From positions 3,534,001 to 3,598,000 of the forward strand of contig NZ_CP061378.1 of assembly GCF_015624485.1 (NCBI RefSeq): a DNA stretch of 64,000 nucleotides, in the 5' to 3' direction. The notes beneath the pieces were generated by a model. That model made no database searches. It was not told the origin of the DNA and worked only from the letters and a program-made list of their open reading frames with translations. The DNA comes from Bradyrhizobium genosp. L (GTDB taxonomy: Bacteria; Pseudomonadota; Alphaproteobacteria; Rhizobiales; Xanthobacteraceae). The position numbers and the translations under genes are program-made. Shown here piece by piece: positions 36,646-46,589 of this stretch; the first letter of the stretch is position 1; the number at the start of each line of letters is the position of its first letter.

Positions 36646-39600
36646 TTACGAACATCCCGTCGTGCTCCCGCACGTATCGCACTTCATGCATGTCCCATTC
36701 CGCACCAGCGTGAAGTTGCCGCACTCCGAGCACATCTCGCCTTCGTAGCCCTTGGCTTTCGCCTCGGCGCGACGTTCGGCCTTGCTCGGGGCCGCGGCTG
36801 CCGCTGCGCCCGCCTTGCTCCACTGCAACGCCTCGAGCTTTTCCGTCGGCGAGAGGTCGTGGCTGACCTCCTGCTTCAGGGCGACCGCGCCTTCGATGGT
36901 GTCGGAGGCGCCGCGGGCGTGCGAGGCCAGCGACGTCACGCGGTTGCCGCCGGCCGGCGCGGCATCCGAGTTCGCGCTCACCGCGGCCGAGCCGCCGCGC
37001 ATGATGACGAGGTTGTCGGTGCGCGAGCGGGTCAGGCCCTTCGACAGGTATTTTGTCGCCTGCTGGGTCGGGGTCTCATCCGGCTCCTTGCCTTCCTCGA
37101 CGCCCTTGCCGAGCGCGTCGAAACCCGACTCGTTCGGATCGACATGGGCGAGGTCGAAGCGGCTCATGTAGCTCACCGCGAGTTCGCGGAAGACGTAGTC
37201 GAGGATCGAGGTCGCGTACTTGATCGAGTCGTTGCCCTGCACGGGACCCGCGGGCTCGAAGCGGGTGAAGGTGAAGGCGTCGACATATTCTTCCAGCGGC
37301 ACGCCGTATTGCAGGCCGAGCGAGACCGCGATCGCGAAGTTGTTGATGAAGGAGCGCAGTGCCGCGCCTTCCTTGTGCATGTCGATGAAGATCTCGCCGA
37401 GCCGGCCGTCGTCATATTCGCCGGTGCGCAGATAGACCTTGTGGCCGCCGACCACCGCCTTCTGGGTGTAACCCTTGCGGCGGTCGGGCATCTTCTCGCG
37501 CTCGCGCATCACGACGATGCGCTCGACCAGCTTCTCGACGATCTTCTCCGAAACCTGGGCGGCGCGCGCCGCCATCGGCTTCTCGTAGAGCGCCTCGCCC
37601 GCATCGTCCTCGTCCTCATCGTCGCTGATGAGCTGCGAGTTCAGCGGCTGCGACAGCTTCGAGCCGTCGCGGTACAGCGCGTTGGCCTTCAGCGCGAGCT
37701 TCCACGACAGCAGGTAGGCGGACTTGCAGTCCTCCACCGTGGCGTCGTTCGGCATGTTGATGGTCTTGGAGATCGCGCCCGAGATGAACGGCTGCGAGGC
37801 CGCCATCATCCGGATGTGGCTCTCGACCGAGAGGTAGCGCTTGCCGATCTTGCCGCAGGGGTTGGCGCAGTCGAACACCGCATAATCTGACGGCTTGAGG
37901 TGCGGCGCACCTTCCACCGTCATCGCGCCGCAGATGTGCACGTTGGCGGCCTCGATCTCGCGCTTGCTGAAGCCGACCGCGGAGAGCAGGTCGAAGCCGG
38001 GGGCTGCGATCGCCTCCGCGCCGATGCCGAGCTGGTCGCGGATGAAGTCCTCGCCGAAGGTCCACTTGTTGAAGGCGAACTTGATGTCGAAGGCGGTCGG
38101 CAGTGCCTTCTCGACCTTGGCGATGGCTTCGTCGGTAAAACCCTTGGTCTTCAGGGTCGAGGCGTTGATGCCGGGTGCATTGGACAGCGAGCCGTGGCCG
38201 ACGGCATAGGCTTCGATCTCGGCGATCTCGCTTTCGCGATAGCCGAGCGCGCGCAGCGCCGCGGGCACCGCCTGGTTGATGATCTTGAAGTAGCCGCCGC
38301 CGGCGAGCTTCTTGAACTTGACCAGCGCGAAATCGGGCTCGATGCCGGTGGTGTCGCAATCCATCACGAGGCCGATGGTGCCGGTCGGCGCCACGACGGT
38401 GGTCTGGGCGTTGCGATAGCCGTTCTGCTCGCCGAGCGCGAGCGCGTCGTCCCAGGCGTGGATCGCATGGGTGACGATATCGGCTTGCGGGCAGGAAGCG
38501 TGATCGAGCGGCACCGGGTTGACCGAGAGCGCCTCGTAACCGCCAGCATTGCCATGGGCGGCGCGGCGGTGGTTGCGGATCACGCGCAGCATGTGGGCTG
38601 CGTTCTTCTTGTAGCCGGGGAAGGTGCCGAGCTCGGCCGCCATCTCCGCCGAGGTCTTGTAGGCGATGCCGGTCATGACAGCGGTCAGCGCGCCGCACAG
38701 CGAGCGGCCTTCCTTGGAGTCATAGGGCAGGCCCATGGTCATCAGGAGGCCGCCGATATTGGCGAAGCCGAGGCCGAGGGTGCGGAATTCGTAGGAGAGT
38801 TCAGCAATGGCCTTCGACGGGAACTGGGCCATCATGACGGAGATTTCCAGCACGATGGTCCAGAGCCGGCAGAGGTGCTCGTAGGACTCGATATCAAACC
38901 GCTTGGTCGTCGAGCTGTAGAACGTCAGCAGGTTGGCCGAGGCGAGGTTGCACGCCGTGTCGTCCAGGAACATGTATTCCGAGCACGGATTGGAGGCGCG
39001 GATGTCGCCCGAGGACTTGCAGGTGTGCCAGTCGTTCATCGTGGTGTTGAAGTGCAGGCCGGGATCGGCGCTCGCCCAGGCGGCGTAGCCGATCTTCTCC
39101 CAGAGATCGCGCGCCTTCAGCGTCTTCGTCACCTTCTTGGTGGTGCGGCCGACGAGATTCCAGTCGCCGTCGGTCTCGACCGCGCGCAGGAAGTCGTCCT
39201 TCAGCGACACCGAGTTGTTGGAGTTCTGGCCGGAGACGGTCAGGTACGCCTCGGAATCCCAGTCGGTGTCGTAGATGTCGAAATTGATGTCCTTGTAGCC
39301 CTGCCTGGCGAACTGGATCACCCGCTTGATGTAGTTGTCGGGCACCAGCGAGCGGCGCGCGAGCTTGATCTCGCGGCGCAGCGCCGGGTTCTTCTCGGGA
39401 TCGAAGCAGTCGTCGCCACTGCCTTCGCAGTTGACGCAGGCCTTCATCACGGCCTTGAGGTGCTTCTGGTTGATCTTGGAGCCGGTGACGAGAGCCGCGA
39501 CCTTCTGCTCCTCCTTCACCTTCCAGTCGATATAGGTCTCGATATCAGGATGGTCGGCATCGACCACCACCATCTTGGCCGCGCGCCGCGTGGTGCCGCC

Positions 39601-40410
39601 CGATTTGATCGCGCCCGCGGCGCGGTCGCCGATCTTGAGGAAGCTCATCAGGCCGGACGAGCGGCCGCCGCCGGACAGCCGTTCGCCTTCGCCGCGCAGG
39701 CTTGAGAAGTTGGAGCCGGTGCCGGAGCCATACTTGAACAGGCGCGCCTCGCGCACCCAGAGGTCCATGATGCCGCCCTCGTTGACGAGGTCGTCGCCGA
39801 CGCCCTGGATGAAGCAGGCATGCGGCTGCGGATGCTCATAGGCCGACTTGGACTTGGTCAGCTTGCCGGTCTTCCAGTCGACGTAATAGTGGCCCTGGCC
39901 GGGACCATCGACGCCGTAGGCCCAGTGCAGGCCGGTGTTGAACCACTGCGGCGAGTTCGGCGCCACCATCTGCTTGGCGAGCTGGAAGCGGATCTCGTCG
40001 AAGAAGGCCAGCGCATCTTCTTCCGAGGAGAAGTAGCTGCCCTTCCAGCCCCAATAGGTCCAGCAGCCGGCGAGGCGATCGAACACCTGCTTGGCGCTGG
40101 TCTCGCCGACGATGCGCTCGTTCTCGGGCAGCGTGCTAAGCGCCTCGGTGTCGGGCACCGAGCGCCACAGCCAGGACGGCACGGTCTCTTCCTCGACCTT
40201 CTTCAGGCGCGCGGCGACGCCGGCCTTGCGGAAATACTTCTGCGCCAGCACGTCGGAGGCGACCTGCGACCAGAATTCGGGAACTTCGACATTCTCGGCC
40301 CGGAACACGACCGAGCCGTCGGGATTGCGGATCTCCGATGTCGTCAGCCTGAAATTGATCCCGGCGTAGGGAGATTGTCCGCTGGTGGTGTTGCGTCGTT
40401 CGATTCGCAT
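36646..40410 (-). CDS. nrdJ: Adenosylcobalamin-dependent (class II) ribonucleotide reductase NrdJ
   Basis: This 1254-residue enzyme reduces ribonucleotides to deoxyribonucleotides using adenosylcobalamin. Visible class II features are the N-terminal region ending [22 protein letters not shown], the active-site segment [22 protein letters not shown], the loop [20 protein letters not shown], and a C-terminal cysteine module ([10 protein letters not shown]..., [11 protein letters not shown]) expected for redox shuttling. The length is typical of the alphaproteobacterial form. Residues between about 930 and 960 form an acidic, low-complexity linker ([10 protein letters not shown]). No nrdR or other reductase gene is adjacent. 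Confidence 0.96.
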   Translation of the reverse strand: MRIERRNTTSGQSPYAGINFRLTTSEIRNPDGSVVFRAENVEVPEFWSQVASDVLAQKYFRKAGVAARLKKVEEETVPSWLWRSVPDTEALSTLPENERIVGETSAKQVFDRLAGCWTYWGWKGSYFSSEEDALAFFDEIRFQLAKQMVAPNSPQWFNTGLHWAYGVDGPGQGHYYVDWKTGKLTKSKSAYEHPQPHACFIQGVGDDLVNEGGIMDLWVREARLFKYGSGTGSNFSSLRGEGERLSGGGRSSGLMSFLKIGDRAAGAIKSGGTTRRAAKMVVVDADHPDIETYIDWKVKEEQKVAALVTGSKINQKHLKAVMKACVNCEGSGDDCFDPEKNPALRREIKLARRSLVPDNYIKRVIQFARQGYKDINFDIYDTDWDSEAYLTVSGQNSNNSVSLKDDFLRAVETDGDWNLVGRTTKKVTKTLKARDLWEKIGYAAWASADPGLHFNTTMNDWHTCKSSGDIRASNPCSEYMFLDDTACNLASANLLTFYSSTTKRFDIESYEHLCRLWTIVLEISVMMAQFPSKAIAELSYEFRTLGLGFANIGGLLMTMGLPYDSKEGRSLCGALTAVMTGIAYKTSAEMAAELGTFPGYKKNAAHMLRVIRNHRRAAHGNAGGYEALSVNPVPLDHASCPQADIVTHAIHAWDDALALGEQNGYRNAQTTVVAPTGTIGLVMDCDTTGIEPDFALVKFKKLAGGGYFKIINQAVPAALRALGYRESEIAEIEAYAVGHGSLSNAPGINASTLKTKGFTDEAIAKVEKALPTAFDIKFAFNKWTFGEDFIRDQLGIGAEAIAAPGFDLLSAVGFSKREIEAANVHICGAMTVEGAPHLKPSDYAVFDCANPCGKIGKRYLSVESHIRMMAASQPFISGAISKTINMPNDATVEDCKSAYLLSWKLALKANALYRDGSKLSQPLNSQLISDDEDEDDAGEALYEKPMAARAAQVSEKIVEKLVERIVVMREREKMPDRRKGYTQKAVVGGHKVYLRTGEYDDGRLGEIFIDMHKEGAALRSFINNFAIAVSLGLQYGVPLEEYVDAFTFTRFEPAGPVQGNDSIKYATSILDYVFRELAVSYMSRFDLAHVDPNESGFDALGKGVEEGKEPDETPTQQATKYLSKGLTRSRTDNLVIMRGGSAAVSANSDAAPAGGNRVTSLASHARGASDTIEGAVALKQEVSHDLSPTEKLEALQWSKAGAAAAAAPSKAERRAEAKAKGYEGEMCSECGNFTLVRNGTCMKCDTCGSTTGCS

Positions 40411-40920
40411 GGTCGAGCCCCGTCTCTATCTTCCTGACCGGCCCACATGTTTGCGGTGCCGGAATGTTATCCCATCGCGAAATCGGGGAACACGCACGCG
40501 GCACGCCTCCCGTCATTCGCAGCTCAGCCGGTGGATCCGGCCTGTTTGTCTCTCGGCGCAGGCGGCCCGGCCTTTCGGCCGGCGCTGCGGCGGCATGCCC
40601 CTCCCGGCAAGCCGGGTCCGCCAGGGTCATGCACTCAACGCCCCAAAACGCTTCACGCGACACGTCACGCGCACGCTTCTCGTCGGGCCGGTTCCGGCCT
40701 CTGTTCCGGGCCTTTTGCAGGCCCGTTTGGGCGCTCCGGACGTGGTCCAAAATCAGGGCAGCAAAGCCCTGCACCCGCGGCCCGAAGGCCTGGCGGAGTG
40801 GTCATTTTGGAACCCTTGTGGGAGCGACCGGCGGGACCCAAACACACTCGCGCCGAACAGGTTGGAAGCTAGGCCATGTCCGTTACGCCCGTCAAGGACT
40901 AGTACGAGTTCCTGAATCAA
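40411..40920 (-). promoter_or_regulatory. Hairpin-rich upstream region of nrdJ
   Basis: The 510 bases before the nrdJ start contain several strong hairpins: CCCGGCCTTTCGGCCGGCG near 40567, CCCGGCAAGCCGGG near 40603, CGGGCCTTTTGCAGGCCCG near 40707, and CAGGGCAGCAAAGCCCTG near 40753. Overlapping open frames exist in nearly all frames because the DNA is GC-rich, but none looks like a protein. A structured leader or small RNA is possible. A cobalamin riboswitch was looked for; the conserved boxes were not seen. Confidence 0.4.
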
Positions 40921-40936
40921 ATACTAAATATGGTGG
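40921..40936. promoter_or_regulatory. Possible NrdR box upstream of nrdJ
   Basis: ATACTAAATATGGTGG matches the NrdR-box-like pattern ACACTATATATAGTGT at 12 of 16 positions in an otherwise GC-rich setting, about 510 bases before nrdJ. A weaker partner, CAACTATTTATTGGCG, lies at 41067-41082. The spacing is not the usual about 31 bases, so support is modest. Confidence 0.3.
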
Positions 40937-41213
40937 ATGGTGGGGGATAACAGGGGGCGGTGCCGCGCCTGTGATCGAGCCAACTATCGGTGAGTCCTCA
41001 GGGATTCCCAAGCCAAAAAAATTCGTAAGGCCTGTGGATCGGCGCTTCGCCCCGCTGTTCACAGGCCAACTATTTATTGGCGGTGGCGGATTGAATTTTC
41101 GGGACTCACGTAAGGCTACGGGGAAGTTACGGAGCAGGCATGTCAGGGCCGTGATGGCGGGGCGACAAAATCGCGGGCAAGGTGGCCGCTGATTCACGTC
41201 CCCGCCGGGTCCC
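40937..41213. other. AT-richer intergenic stretch before the DMT transporter
   Basis: No gene is seen. It contains a strong hairpin at 41029-41067 (arms GGCCTGTG / CACAGGCC with an inner GGCG-CTT-CGCC stem) and short A-rich runs. It probably contains the promoter for the transporter gene at 41214. Confidence 0.5.
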
Positions 41214-42107
41214 ATGACAGATTTGAAGCCGTCCACGCGGCCGCGCCTCGCGCCCGCCGGCCTGATGTTCCTCGCCATCACCTCGGTCGGCTGGGGGTTC
41301 AACTGGCCGGCGACCAAATTCCTGCTCGGCGAGCTGCCGCCGCTGACCTTGCGCGGTTCGACCGGGGTGATCGGCGCCGCGCTGCTGGCGGTGCTGGCGC
41401 TGATCCGCGCCCAGAGCCTGCATGTCGAGGCCCGGCTGTGGCCGCGGCTCGTGCTCTATGCGTTGCTCAATGTCACCGGCTGGATGGTGCTGATGGGGCT
41501 GGCGCTGCTGTGGCTGCCGGCGAGCGAGGCGGCGCTGATCGCCTACACCATGCCGGTCTGGGCTTCGCTGCTGGCCTGGCCGATTCTCGGCGAGCGGCCG
41601 ACGCTATTGCGCACCATCGCGCTGGTGATGGCATTCGCGGGGCTCGCCGCGATCATGGGCGGCAATGGGATCTCCGCCAGCGAGGCGAAGCTGCCCGGCA
41701 TCATCATGGCGCTGTGCGGCGCGTTCGGCTTCGCGCTCGGCACGGTGCTGGCAAAGAAATATCCGGTGGTGCTGCCGCCGATCCCGGCGGCGGCCTGGCA
41801 GATCGGCATCGGCTGCCTGCCGATCACGATCGTCGGCCTCGTGGTCGAGACCTCGCATTGGGAGCGGGTGACCACGGTCGGCTGGTGGCTGCTGGTCTAT
41901 TCGACCGTGGTCCAGTTCTGCATCGCCTATGTCAGCTGGTTCGCCGCGCTGGCCCGGCTGCCGGCTTCGGTCGCCGCGATCGGCACCATGGCCGTGCCCG
42001 TGATCGGCGTGGTGGCCTCCGCGATCGCGCTGCACGAGCCGCTCGGCCCGCTCCAGATCGCAGCATTGATCTTCACACTCGCAGCCGTCGCGCTGGCGAC
42101 AAGGTGA
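41214..42107 (+). CDS. DMT superfamily (EamA) exporter
   Basis: This 297-residue protein has about ten transmembrane helices formed by two EamA repeats (LMFLAITSVGWGFNWPATKF at the start of the first; LPGIIMALCGAFGFALGTVLAKK at the start of the second). The WGFNWP and EPLGPLQIAALIFTLAAV signatures fit the drug/metabolite transporter group that exports amino acids or other small metabolites. The substrate is not predictable. It stands alone. Confidence 0.9.
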   Translation: MTDLKPSTRPRLAPAGLMFLAITSVGWGFNWPATKFLLGELPPLTLRGSTGVIGAALLAVLALIRAQSLHVEARLWPRLVLYALLNVTGWMVLMGLALLWLPASEAALIAYTMPVWASLLAWPILGERPTLLRTIALVMAFAGLAAIMGGNGISASEAKLPGIIMALCGAFGFALGTVLAKKYPVVLPPIPAAAWQIGIGCLPITIVGLVVETSHWERVTTVGWWLLVYSTVVQFCIAYVSWFAALARLPASVAAIGTMAVPVIGVVASAIALHEPLGPLQIAALIFTLAAVALATR

Positions 42108-42219
42108 ATTCTCCCTCGCTCCGTTCTGATGCTAGGGCATGCACATGTCTCACTCAGCCGATCTTGCTTAAGGCCGCACGGGAGGGGGGAGGGAACCCAT
42201 CCGCTGGTGCCCTGACAAT

Positions 42220-42239
42220 TAAGGTATCTAATTACCTTA
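42220..42239. promoter_or_regulatory. Perfect-arm AT-rich palindrome, operator-like
   Basis: TAAGGTATCTAATTACCTTA has 7-bp arms (TAAGGTA / TACCTTA) around a 6-base centre, in an AT-rich island between two convergent genes. It could be an operator-like site or a weak bidirectional hairpin. Confidence 0.35.
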
Positions 42240-42311
42240 TGCGCTGATTCCGACTCCTTTGCATGGGGTTGTTTTCGCTGTTTTGGCAGCGAGCGGTCGA
42301 GCCGACGCACA

Positions 42312-44540
42312 TCACTCGTGGCCGAGCGCCTTCTGCAACATCCCGGCGAGCTGCGCCTTGCGGTAGGGCTTTGCCAGCAGCAGCACGCCCTCGTCGAGGC
42401 GGCCGTGATGCACGATCGCGTTCTCGGTATAGCCCGAGGTGTAGAGCACCTTCATGCCCGGCCGCCGCTTCTTGACCTCGTCAGCGAGCTGCCGGCCGTT
42501 CATGCCGCCGGGCATGATGACGTCGGTGAACAGAAGGTCGAACGGCTCGCCCTTGTCGACCACGGCGAGCGCGGCGCGGCTGTCGGCGACCGCGATCGCC
42601 TTGTAGCCGAGGCCCGCAAGCTGCGCGGTGACGTAGTTGCGCACCAAGGGATCGTCCTCGACCACCAGGATGGTCTCGCTGCCGCGCGGCGCCGGCGGCG
42701 GGACGGGGGCCTCGACCTCGACCTGGCCGCGCGCCGGCGGCAAATAGAGCTTGATCGTGGAGCCGTGGCCTTCCTCGCTGTAGATCTTGATGTGGCCGCC
42801 GGACTGCTTGACGAAGCCGTAGACCATGCTCATGCCGAGGCCCGAGCCCTTGCCGATCTCCTTGGTGGTGAAGAACGGCTCGAACACCTTGTCCTGTACC
42901 ATCTGCGACATGCCGGTGCCGCTGTCGCTGACCGCGATCAGCACATAGCGGCCGGGCGTGATGTCGGGATTGGCTTGCGCATAGGCGTCGTCGAGCACGA
43001 TGTTGGAGGTTTCGAACAGCAGCTTGCCGCCGTCCGGCATCGCATCGCGGGCGTTGATCGCCATGTTGAGCAGCGAGTTCGACAGCTGCGACGGATCGAT
43101 GTGGACGCTGGCGACGTCGGGCGCGAGCACCGAATTGATCTCGATCTGCTCGCCGAGCGTCGGGCGCAGCAGTTTCGCGATGTCGACCACGGTGGCGTTG
43201 ATGTCGACGATGCGCGGCTCCAGCGGCTGGCGGCGGGCGAAGGCGAGCAGGTGCTGGATCAATTCGCGGCAGCGCTCGGCGGCGCGGTCGATCAGCTCGG
43301 CGGTGATGCCGAGCGGCTGGCCGCGCAGGCTGTCGACCAGCGTCTCGGTGGTGCCGGTGATGATCGTCAGCATGTTGTTGAAGTCGTGCGCGACGCCGCC
43401 GGTCAGCTTGCCGATCGCGTCGAGCTTCTGCGCCTGCTGCAGTTTGTGCTCGGTCTCGCGCGAGGCGGTGATGTCGTGATAGATCAGTGCGGCGCCCGTG
43501 ATCATGCCGTCGGCGTCGCGCAGCGGGCGGCCCGACACCACGAGGTGGATCTGGGATGTGCCGCGGACCGGCCGGGCGATGAACTCCAGCCCGTCGAATT
43601 CTTCGCCGCGCAGCGTCCGGGCCGAAGGCATGTCGGTCGCCGCCATCGGCGTGACGCCGTCGGCCTCGAACACGTTGCTCTGCGCCCGCAACACCTGGAC
43701 CGTCATGCCCGTCTTGTAGCGCAGCGTCTTCTCGGCGGCCGGGTTCGCGAGCATCACGGCGCCGGTGGTGTCGATCACCAGCACCGCCTCCGCCATGCTG
43801 CGGAAGGTGGTTTCCATGACGGCGGTGGAGCGGCGCAGCTCTTCGAGCGCGGCGCCGAGATCCTTGGTGCGTTCGGCGACCTTGGCTTCGAGCGACAGAT
43901 TGGTCGCCTGCGTCGCGCTCAGCGAGTCCTGCAAGGCCCGCCGCGACCGTCGCGTTGCCAGCGTCAGCACGGTCGCCAGCACCAGGATCAGCGCGACGCC
44001 GGCGAGATCGATCGCCAGCAGCAGCCGCCCATAGGTCTTCGACTGTTCGGTGCGCGCCGCGAGCAGCCGACGCTCCTCGGTGACGAATCGCTCGAGCGCG
44101 CCGCCGACCTTGTCCATCAGCGCGCGGCTCTCGCCCGCCGACATCAGCGCCGCGGCACCCGCCGTGTCGCCGGCCTTACGCAGCCTGATCAGTTCCTCGC
44201 CGAGCGCGATGCCGCGGTCGACCTCCGCCCGGGCCTCCTTGAGCAACTGCGATTCCTCAGGCGCCGCCTCCTGCAGGCCGTCGAACGCGGCGGTGAGGGC
44301 GGCGCTTTGCTCGTGATATTCGTCGGCGAAGGAGGCGTCCCCGGTCAGCGCGAAGGCGCGCGCCGCGCTCTCGACGCCACGCGGCAGCGGCCGCGTGTCC
44401 GAAATCCGCTTCAGGATGCTGAGGGTGCGGTCAGCCGATTCGATCTCGCCGCGCGACTTGACGTCGAGGCCGATCGACGCTGCGCTGATGGCGAGAAGGA
44501 TCGCCAGGCCACTGCCGAGGATGAGACGCTGGGAAGCCAT
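42312..44540 (-). CDS. Hybrid sensor histidine kinase (CHASE3-like, PAS, HisKA, HATPase, receiver)
   Basis: This is a 742-residue membrane kinase. An N-terminal helix and a second helix (LLLAIDLAGVALILVLATVLTLA near 165-190) bracket a periplasmic helical sensor of CHASE3 type. A coiled segment, a PAS domain (VMETTFRSMAEAVLVIDTTGAVMLANPAAEKTL) and a HisKA domain with the phospho-His at about 385 (GVAHDFNNMLTIITG) follow. The ATPase domain has DSGTGMSQ and GKGSGLGMSMVYG. The C-terminal receiver domain has its phospho-Asp near 673 (LLFTDVIMPGGMNG). I chose ATG 44540; the frame extends to 44618 over the preceding gene's end. It is probably co-transcribed with the response regulator 19 bases upstream. 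The signal is unknown. Confidence 0.92.
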   Translation of the reverse strand: MASQRLILGSGLAILLAISAASIGLDVKSRGEIESADRTLSILKRISDTRPLPRGVESAARAFALTGDASFADEYHEQSAALTAAFDGLQEAAPEESQLLKEARAEVDRGIALGEELIRLRKAGDTAGAAALMSAGESRALMDKVGGALERFVTEERRLLAARTEQSKTYGRLLLAIDLAGVALILVLATVLTLATRRSRRALQDSLSATQATNLSLEAKVAERTKDLGAALEELRRSTAVMETTFRSMAEAVLVIDTTGAVMLANPAAEKTLRYKTGMTVQVLRAQSNVFEADGVTPMAATDMPSARTLRGEEFDGLEFIARPVRGTSQIHLVVSGRPLRDADGMITGAALIYHDITASRETEHKLQQAQKLDAIGKLTGGVAHDFNNMLTIITGTTETLVDSLRGQPLGITAELIDRAAERCRELIQHLLAFARRQPLEPRIVDINATVVDIAKLLRPTLGEQIEINSVLAPDVASVHIDPSQLSNSLLNMAINARDAMPDGGKLLFETSNIVLDDAYAQANPDITPGRYVLIAVSDSGTGMSQMVQDKVFEPFFTTKEIGKGSGLGMSMVYGFVKQSGGHIKIYSEEGHGSTIKLYLPPARGQVEVEAPVPPPAPRGSETILVVEDDPLVRNYVTAQLAGLGYKAIAVADSRAALAVVDKGEPFDLLFTDVIMPGGMNGRQLADEVKKRRPGMKVLYTSGYTENAIVHHGRLDEGVLLLAKPYRKAQLAGMLQKALGHE

Positions 44541-44559
44541 TGACGCTTGGCACGAACTT

Positions 44560-44964
44560 TCATTTCGAAATGCGCGCAGAGGGGGCAGACTTCGCAATAC
44601 ATTCGTTGACGGCCGCAATCAACGCCTGTGGCGTGAATGGTTTGCGCAGGCAGGCCGAGGCCCCGAGCTCCAGCGTCATCCGCAGGAAGTCCGGTCCGCG
44701 GTCGGCATTGGCGAAAGCATAGCCGGACATCGCGATGACGGGAATATCGGGGGCGCGCTCGTGGAAGACGCGGATCGCCTCGAAACCGCGCATATGGGGC
44801 ATGAAGACGTCGACCAGCATCACGTCGAAAATGGCCGCTTCCAGCGCGCGCATGCCGGCTTCACCGCCATCGGCGACGGTGACGTCAAAGCCCTGGCGCT
44901 GCAGGCAGACCTCGATGGCAACACAGACCATCGGGTCGTCGTCGACCACGAGAACGCGCGGCAC
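44560..44964 (-). CDS. Single-domain response regulator
   Basis: This 134-residue stand-alone receiver domain has the acidic pocket VVDDDP (Asp8-10), phosphoacceptor Asp52 in MLVDVFMPHMRG, the switch residue region MSGYAF and the conserved Lys in CLRKPFTP. There is no output domain, so it likely acts as a phosphorelay intermediate or on a protein partner. It starts at GTG 44964 with GAGGG upstream and is followed closely by the hybrid kinase gene. Confidence 0.92.
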   Translation of the reverse strand: MPRVLVVDDDPMVCVAIEVCLQRQGFDVTVADGGEAGMRALEAAIFDVMLVDVFMPHMRGFEAIRVFHERAPDIPVIAMSGYAFANADRGPDFLRMTLELGASACLRKPFTPQALIAAVNECIAKSAPSARISK

Positions 44965-45152
44965 GGTGAGCCCTCTTCACATGGCCTCGCGTGCCCACGA
45001 CTCGCTTGGCCCGTCGGCAATTAAGGCGGAACGGAGATGGAAAGTCTGTATCATAGAATGCATATGCAGTTTGCTGACAAGCGGATTTCGGGCTGCGCGT
45101 GTCACATCACCGGCATGTGGTTCCACGCGCGCTGCGACAAGTCCGGGCATGG

Positions 45153-45178
45153 AAAAGGCGGCGCATGCGCCGCCTTTT
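45153..45178. terminator. Bidirectional Rho-independent terminator
   Basis: A perfect 26-bp palindrome AAAAGGCGGCGCA / TGCGCCGCCTTTT gives a GC stem ending in T-runs on both strands. It lies 25 bases beyond the stop of the glycine-rich gene on the minus strand. Confidence 0.85.
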
Positions 45179-45202
45179 GACAATCAGGATGCCGCGCTGC
45201 GA

Positions 45203-45763
45203 TTACGGGCAGGGATGCCGCATGCCGTCATAGCCGAGATAGGTGCCCGATGCCGGATCGTAGGACCGGTAGCGCTGGGCGCAGGACGCAGCGTCGTCGC
45301 CACCTGGCACGGCTTCCACCGCGACCGGAGCGCTGTCGTCCGAATAGTAGCCGTAGCTGTCGTCGTAATAGCCCGGGCCGTAGTCATAGCCCGCGCCATA
45401 CGCACCGGCCGCGACCGCGCCGCCGACCACTGCGCCCGCGACTGCACCCGGCCAGAACCCACCGCCACGGTGGTAGCCGCCGCCATGGTTCCAGTGGCCA
45501 CCGCCACCGCCGTTCCAGCCGACGCGCGGACCGCCGCCGCCGCCCATGCCGACCCGCGGGCCGCCACCCATGCCGGGGCGGACAAAGGCGCCAGCGCCCG
45601 CACCGCCGCCCGGCCGAGCCATTGCACCACCGTGGCCGCCGCCGCCACCTCCACCACCACGCTGGAAGGCGCCCGCACCCTGGGCGAAGCTTGCACTCGG
45701 CAGCACCACCGGCAGCGCAAGCGCCAAGGCCGCGGCAGTGCTCAAAACCTTCAGATTGATCAT
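45203..45763 (-). CDS. Secreted glycine-rich protein with C-terminal BA14K-like motif
   Basis: This 186-residue exported protein has signal peptide MINLKVLSTAAALALALPVVLPSASFAQ. A Gly/Arg/Met-rich tract (GGGGGGGHGGAMARPGGGAGAG and variants of GMGGGPRVG) is followed by a hydrophobic glycine-zipper-like segment (WPGAVAGAVVGGAVAAGAYGAGYDYG). The short C-terminal CAQRYRSYDPASGTYLGYDGMRHPC resembles BA14K-like lectin/cell-surface proteins of rhizobia and Brucella. The start at 45763 has GGAG upstream. It has its own terminator. Surface or outer-membrane association is likely; the function is unknown. Confidence 0.75.
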   Translation of the reverse strand: MINLKVLSTAAALALALPVVLPSASFAQGAGAFQRGGGGGGGGHGGAMARPGGGAGAGAFVRPGMGGGPRVGMGGGGGPRVGWNGGGGGHWNHGGGYHRGGGFWPGAVAGAVVGGAVAAGAYGAGYDYGPGYYDDSYGYYSDDSAPVAVEAVPGGDDAASCAQRYRSYDPASGTYLGYDGMRHPCP

Positions 45764-46034
45764 CGTCGACTCCATCAAAAACGGATGATGTCTAACTTTT
45801 TCCAAGGTCGGACGTTCCGTGTCCGCACATTGATTGTGCGTCATCTTTGTTTGTGCCTTGGCGCCTGTACGCCGCCTGAACGGGCCAGCAATCGGCCGCG
45901 GCATTTCGCCGCCAGGCCAGCCGCTTATCGCCGGCCTGGCCGGGCGATCTGGGCCGTCCGGCAGGCGGCTGGACATTTCGGCATTGCGGTGGCATCAGAG
46001 CCCGACTGCCTCGAACCTGTGGCCGGCCGCGCAA

Positions 46035-46445
46035 ATGAAACAGTTCCTGCTGAAATTCTTCACCTGGTGGAACAGCCAGACCTTTGGCACGCAATTGTGG
46101 ACCTCGCGTTACGGCGAACTGGTCGGCGAGGACGAGCAGGGCAACCGTTACTACCGTACCAAGGGCGGCGAGATCGACCCGACGCTGCATTTCGAGCGGC
46201 GCTGGGTGGTCTATAACGGCTATGCCGAAGCGTCGCGGATTCCGCCCGGCTGGCATGGTTGGATCCACCACACCACCGATGTGCCGCCGACCGAGCAAAA
46301 GTACACGCCGCAGGAATGGCAGAAGCCGCATGTGCCGAACATGACCGGCACGCCGAACGCCTATCGCCCGTCGGGCTCGACGATGGCGAGCGGCCGCCGG
46401 CCCAAGGCAACCGGCGACTACCAGGCCTGGACGCCCGGCCACTGA
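46035..46445 (+). CDS. NDUFA12-family NADH:ubiquinone oxidoreductase accessory subunit
   Basis: This 136-residue protein matches the alphaproteobacterial homologue of mitochondrial complex I subunit NDUFA12 (B17.2): GTQLWTSRYGELVGEDEQGNRYYR, then RRWVVYNGYAEASRIPPGWHGWIHH. It is predicted to bind complex I peripherally. The start at 46035 gives the conserved MKQFLLKFFTWWN N-terminus. In relatives, as I recall, it sits directly beside DUF2155 and aat; here about 6 kb of other genes intervene. Confidence 0.93.
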   Translation: MKQFLLKFFTWWNSQTFGTQLWTSRYGELVGEDEQGNRYYRTKGGEIDPTLHFERRWVVYNGYAEASRIPPGWHGWIHHTTDVPPTEQKYTPQEWQKPHVPNMTGTPNAYRPSGSTMASGRRPKATGDYQAWTPGH

Positions 46446-46589
46446 ATTCACCCGGCATCAAGAAGGGACGCGTCGCGCGTGCAGCGCACGCATGCCTGTG
46501 GACAACGGTAACAGGGGGGACAGGGCGGCGAGCGCGAGCGGTGCGCGCTTGCGCCATGCGCGAGATCGCGGCTCAATAAGGACATCTTA

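Noticed and set aside
40411..40900. Cobalamin riboswitch upstream of nrdJ
   Set aside because: The conserved boxes (GCCACTG and the CAGGAGACC-type box) were not found on the minus strand in this interval.
41029..41067. tRNA-like or replication-origin-like element (TGTGGAT near the hairpin)
   Set aside because: No T-arm or acceptor features for a tRNA; only one imperfect DnaA-box-like sequence, so an origin is not supported.
40447..41192. Several overlapping plus-strand frames in the nrdJ-DMT interval
   Set aside because: Three frames are open at once because of GC content, with Pro/Arg/Gly-rich products lacking any domain or convincing start.
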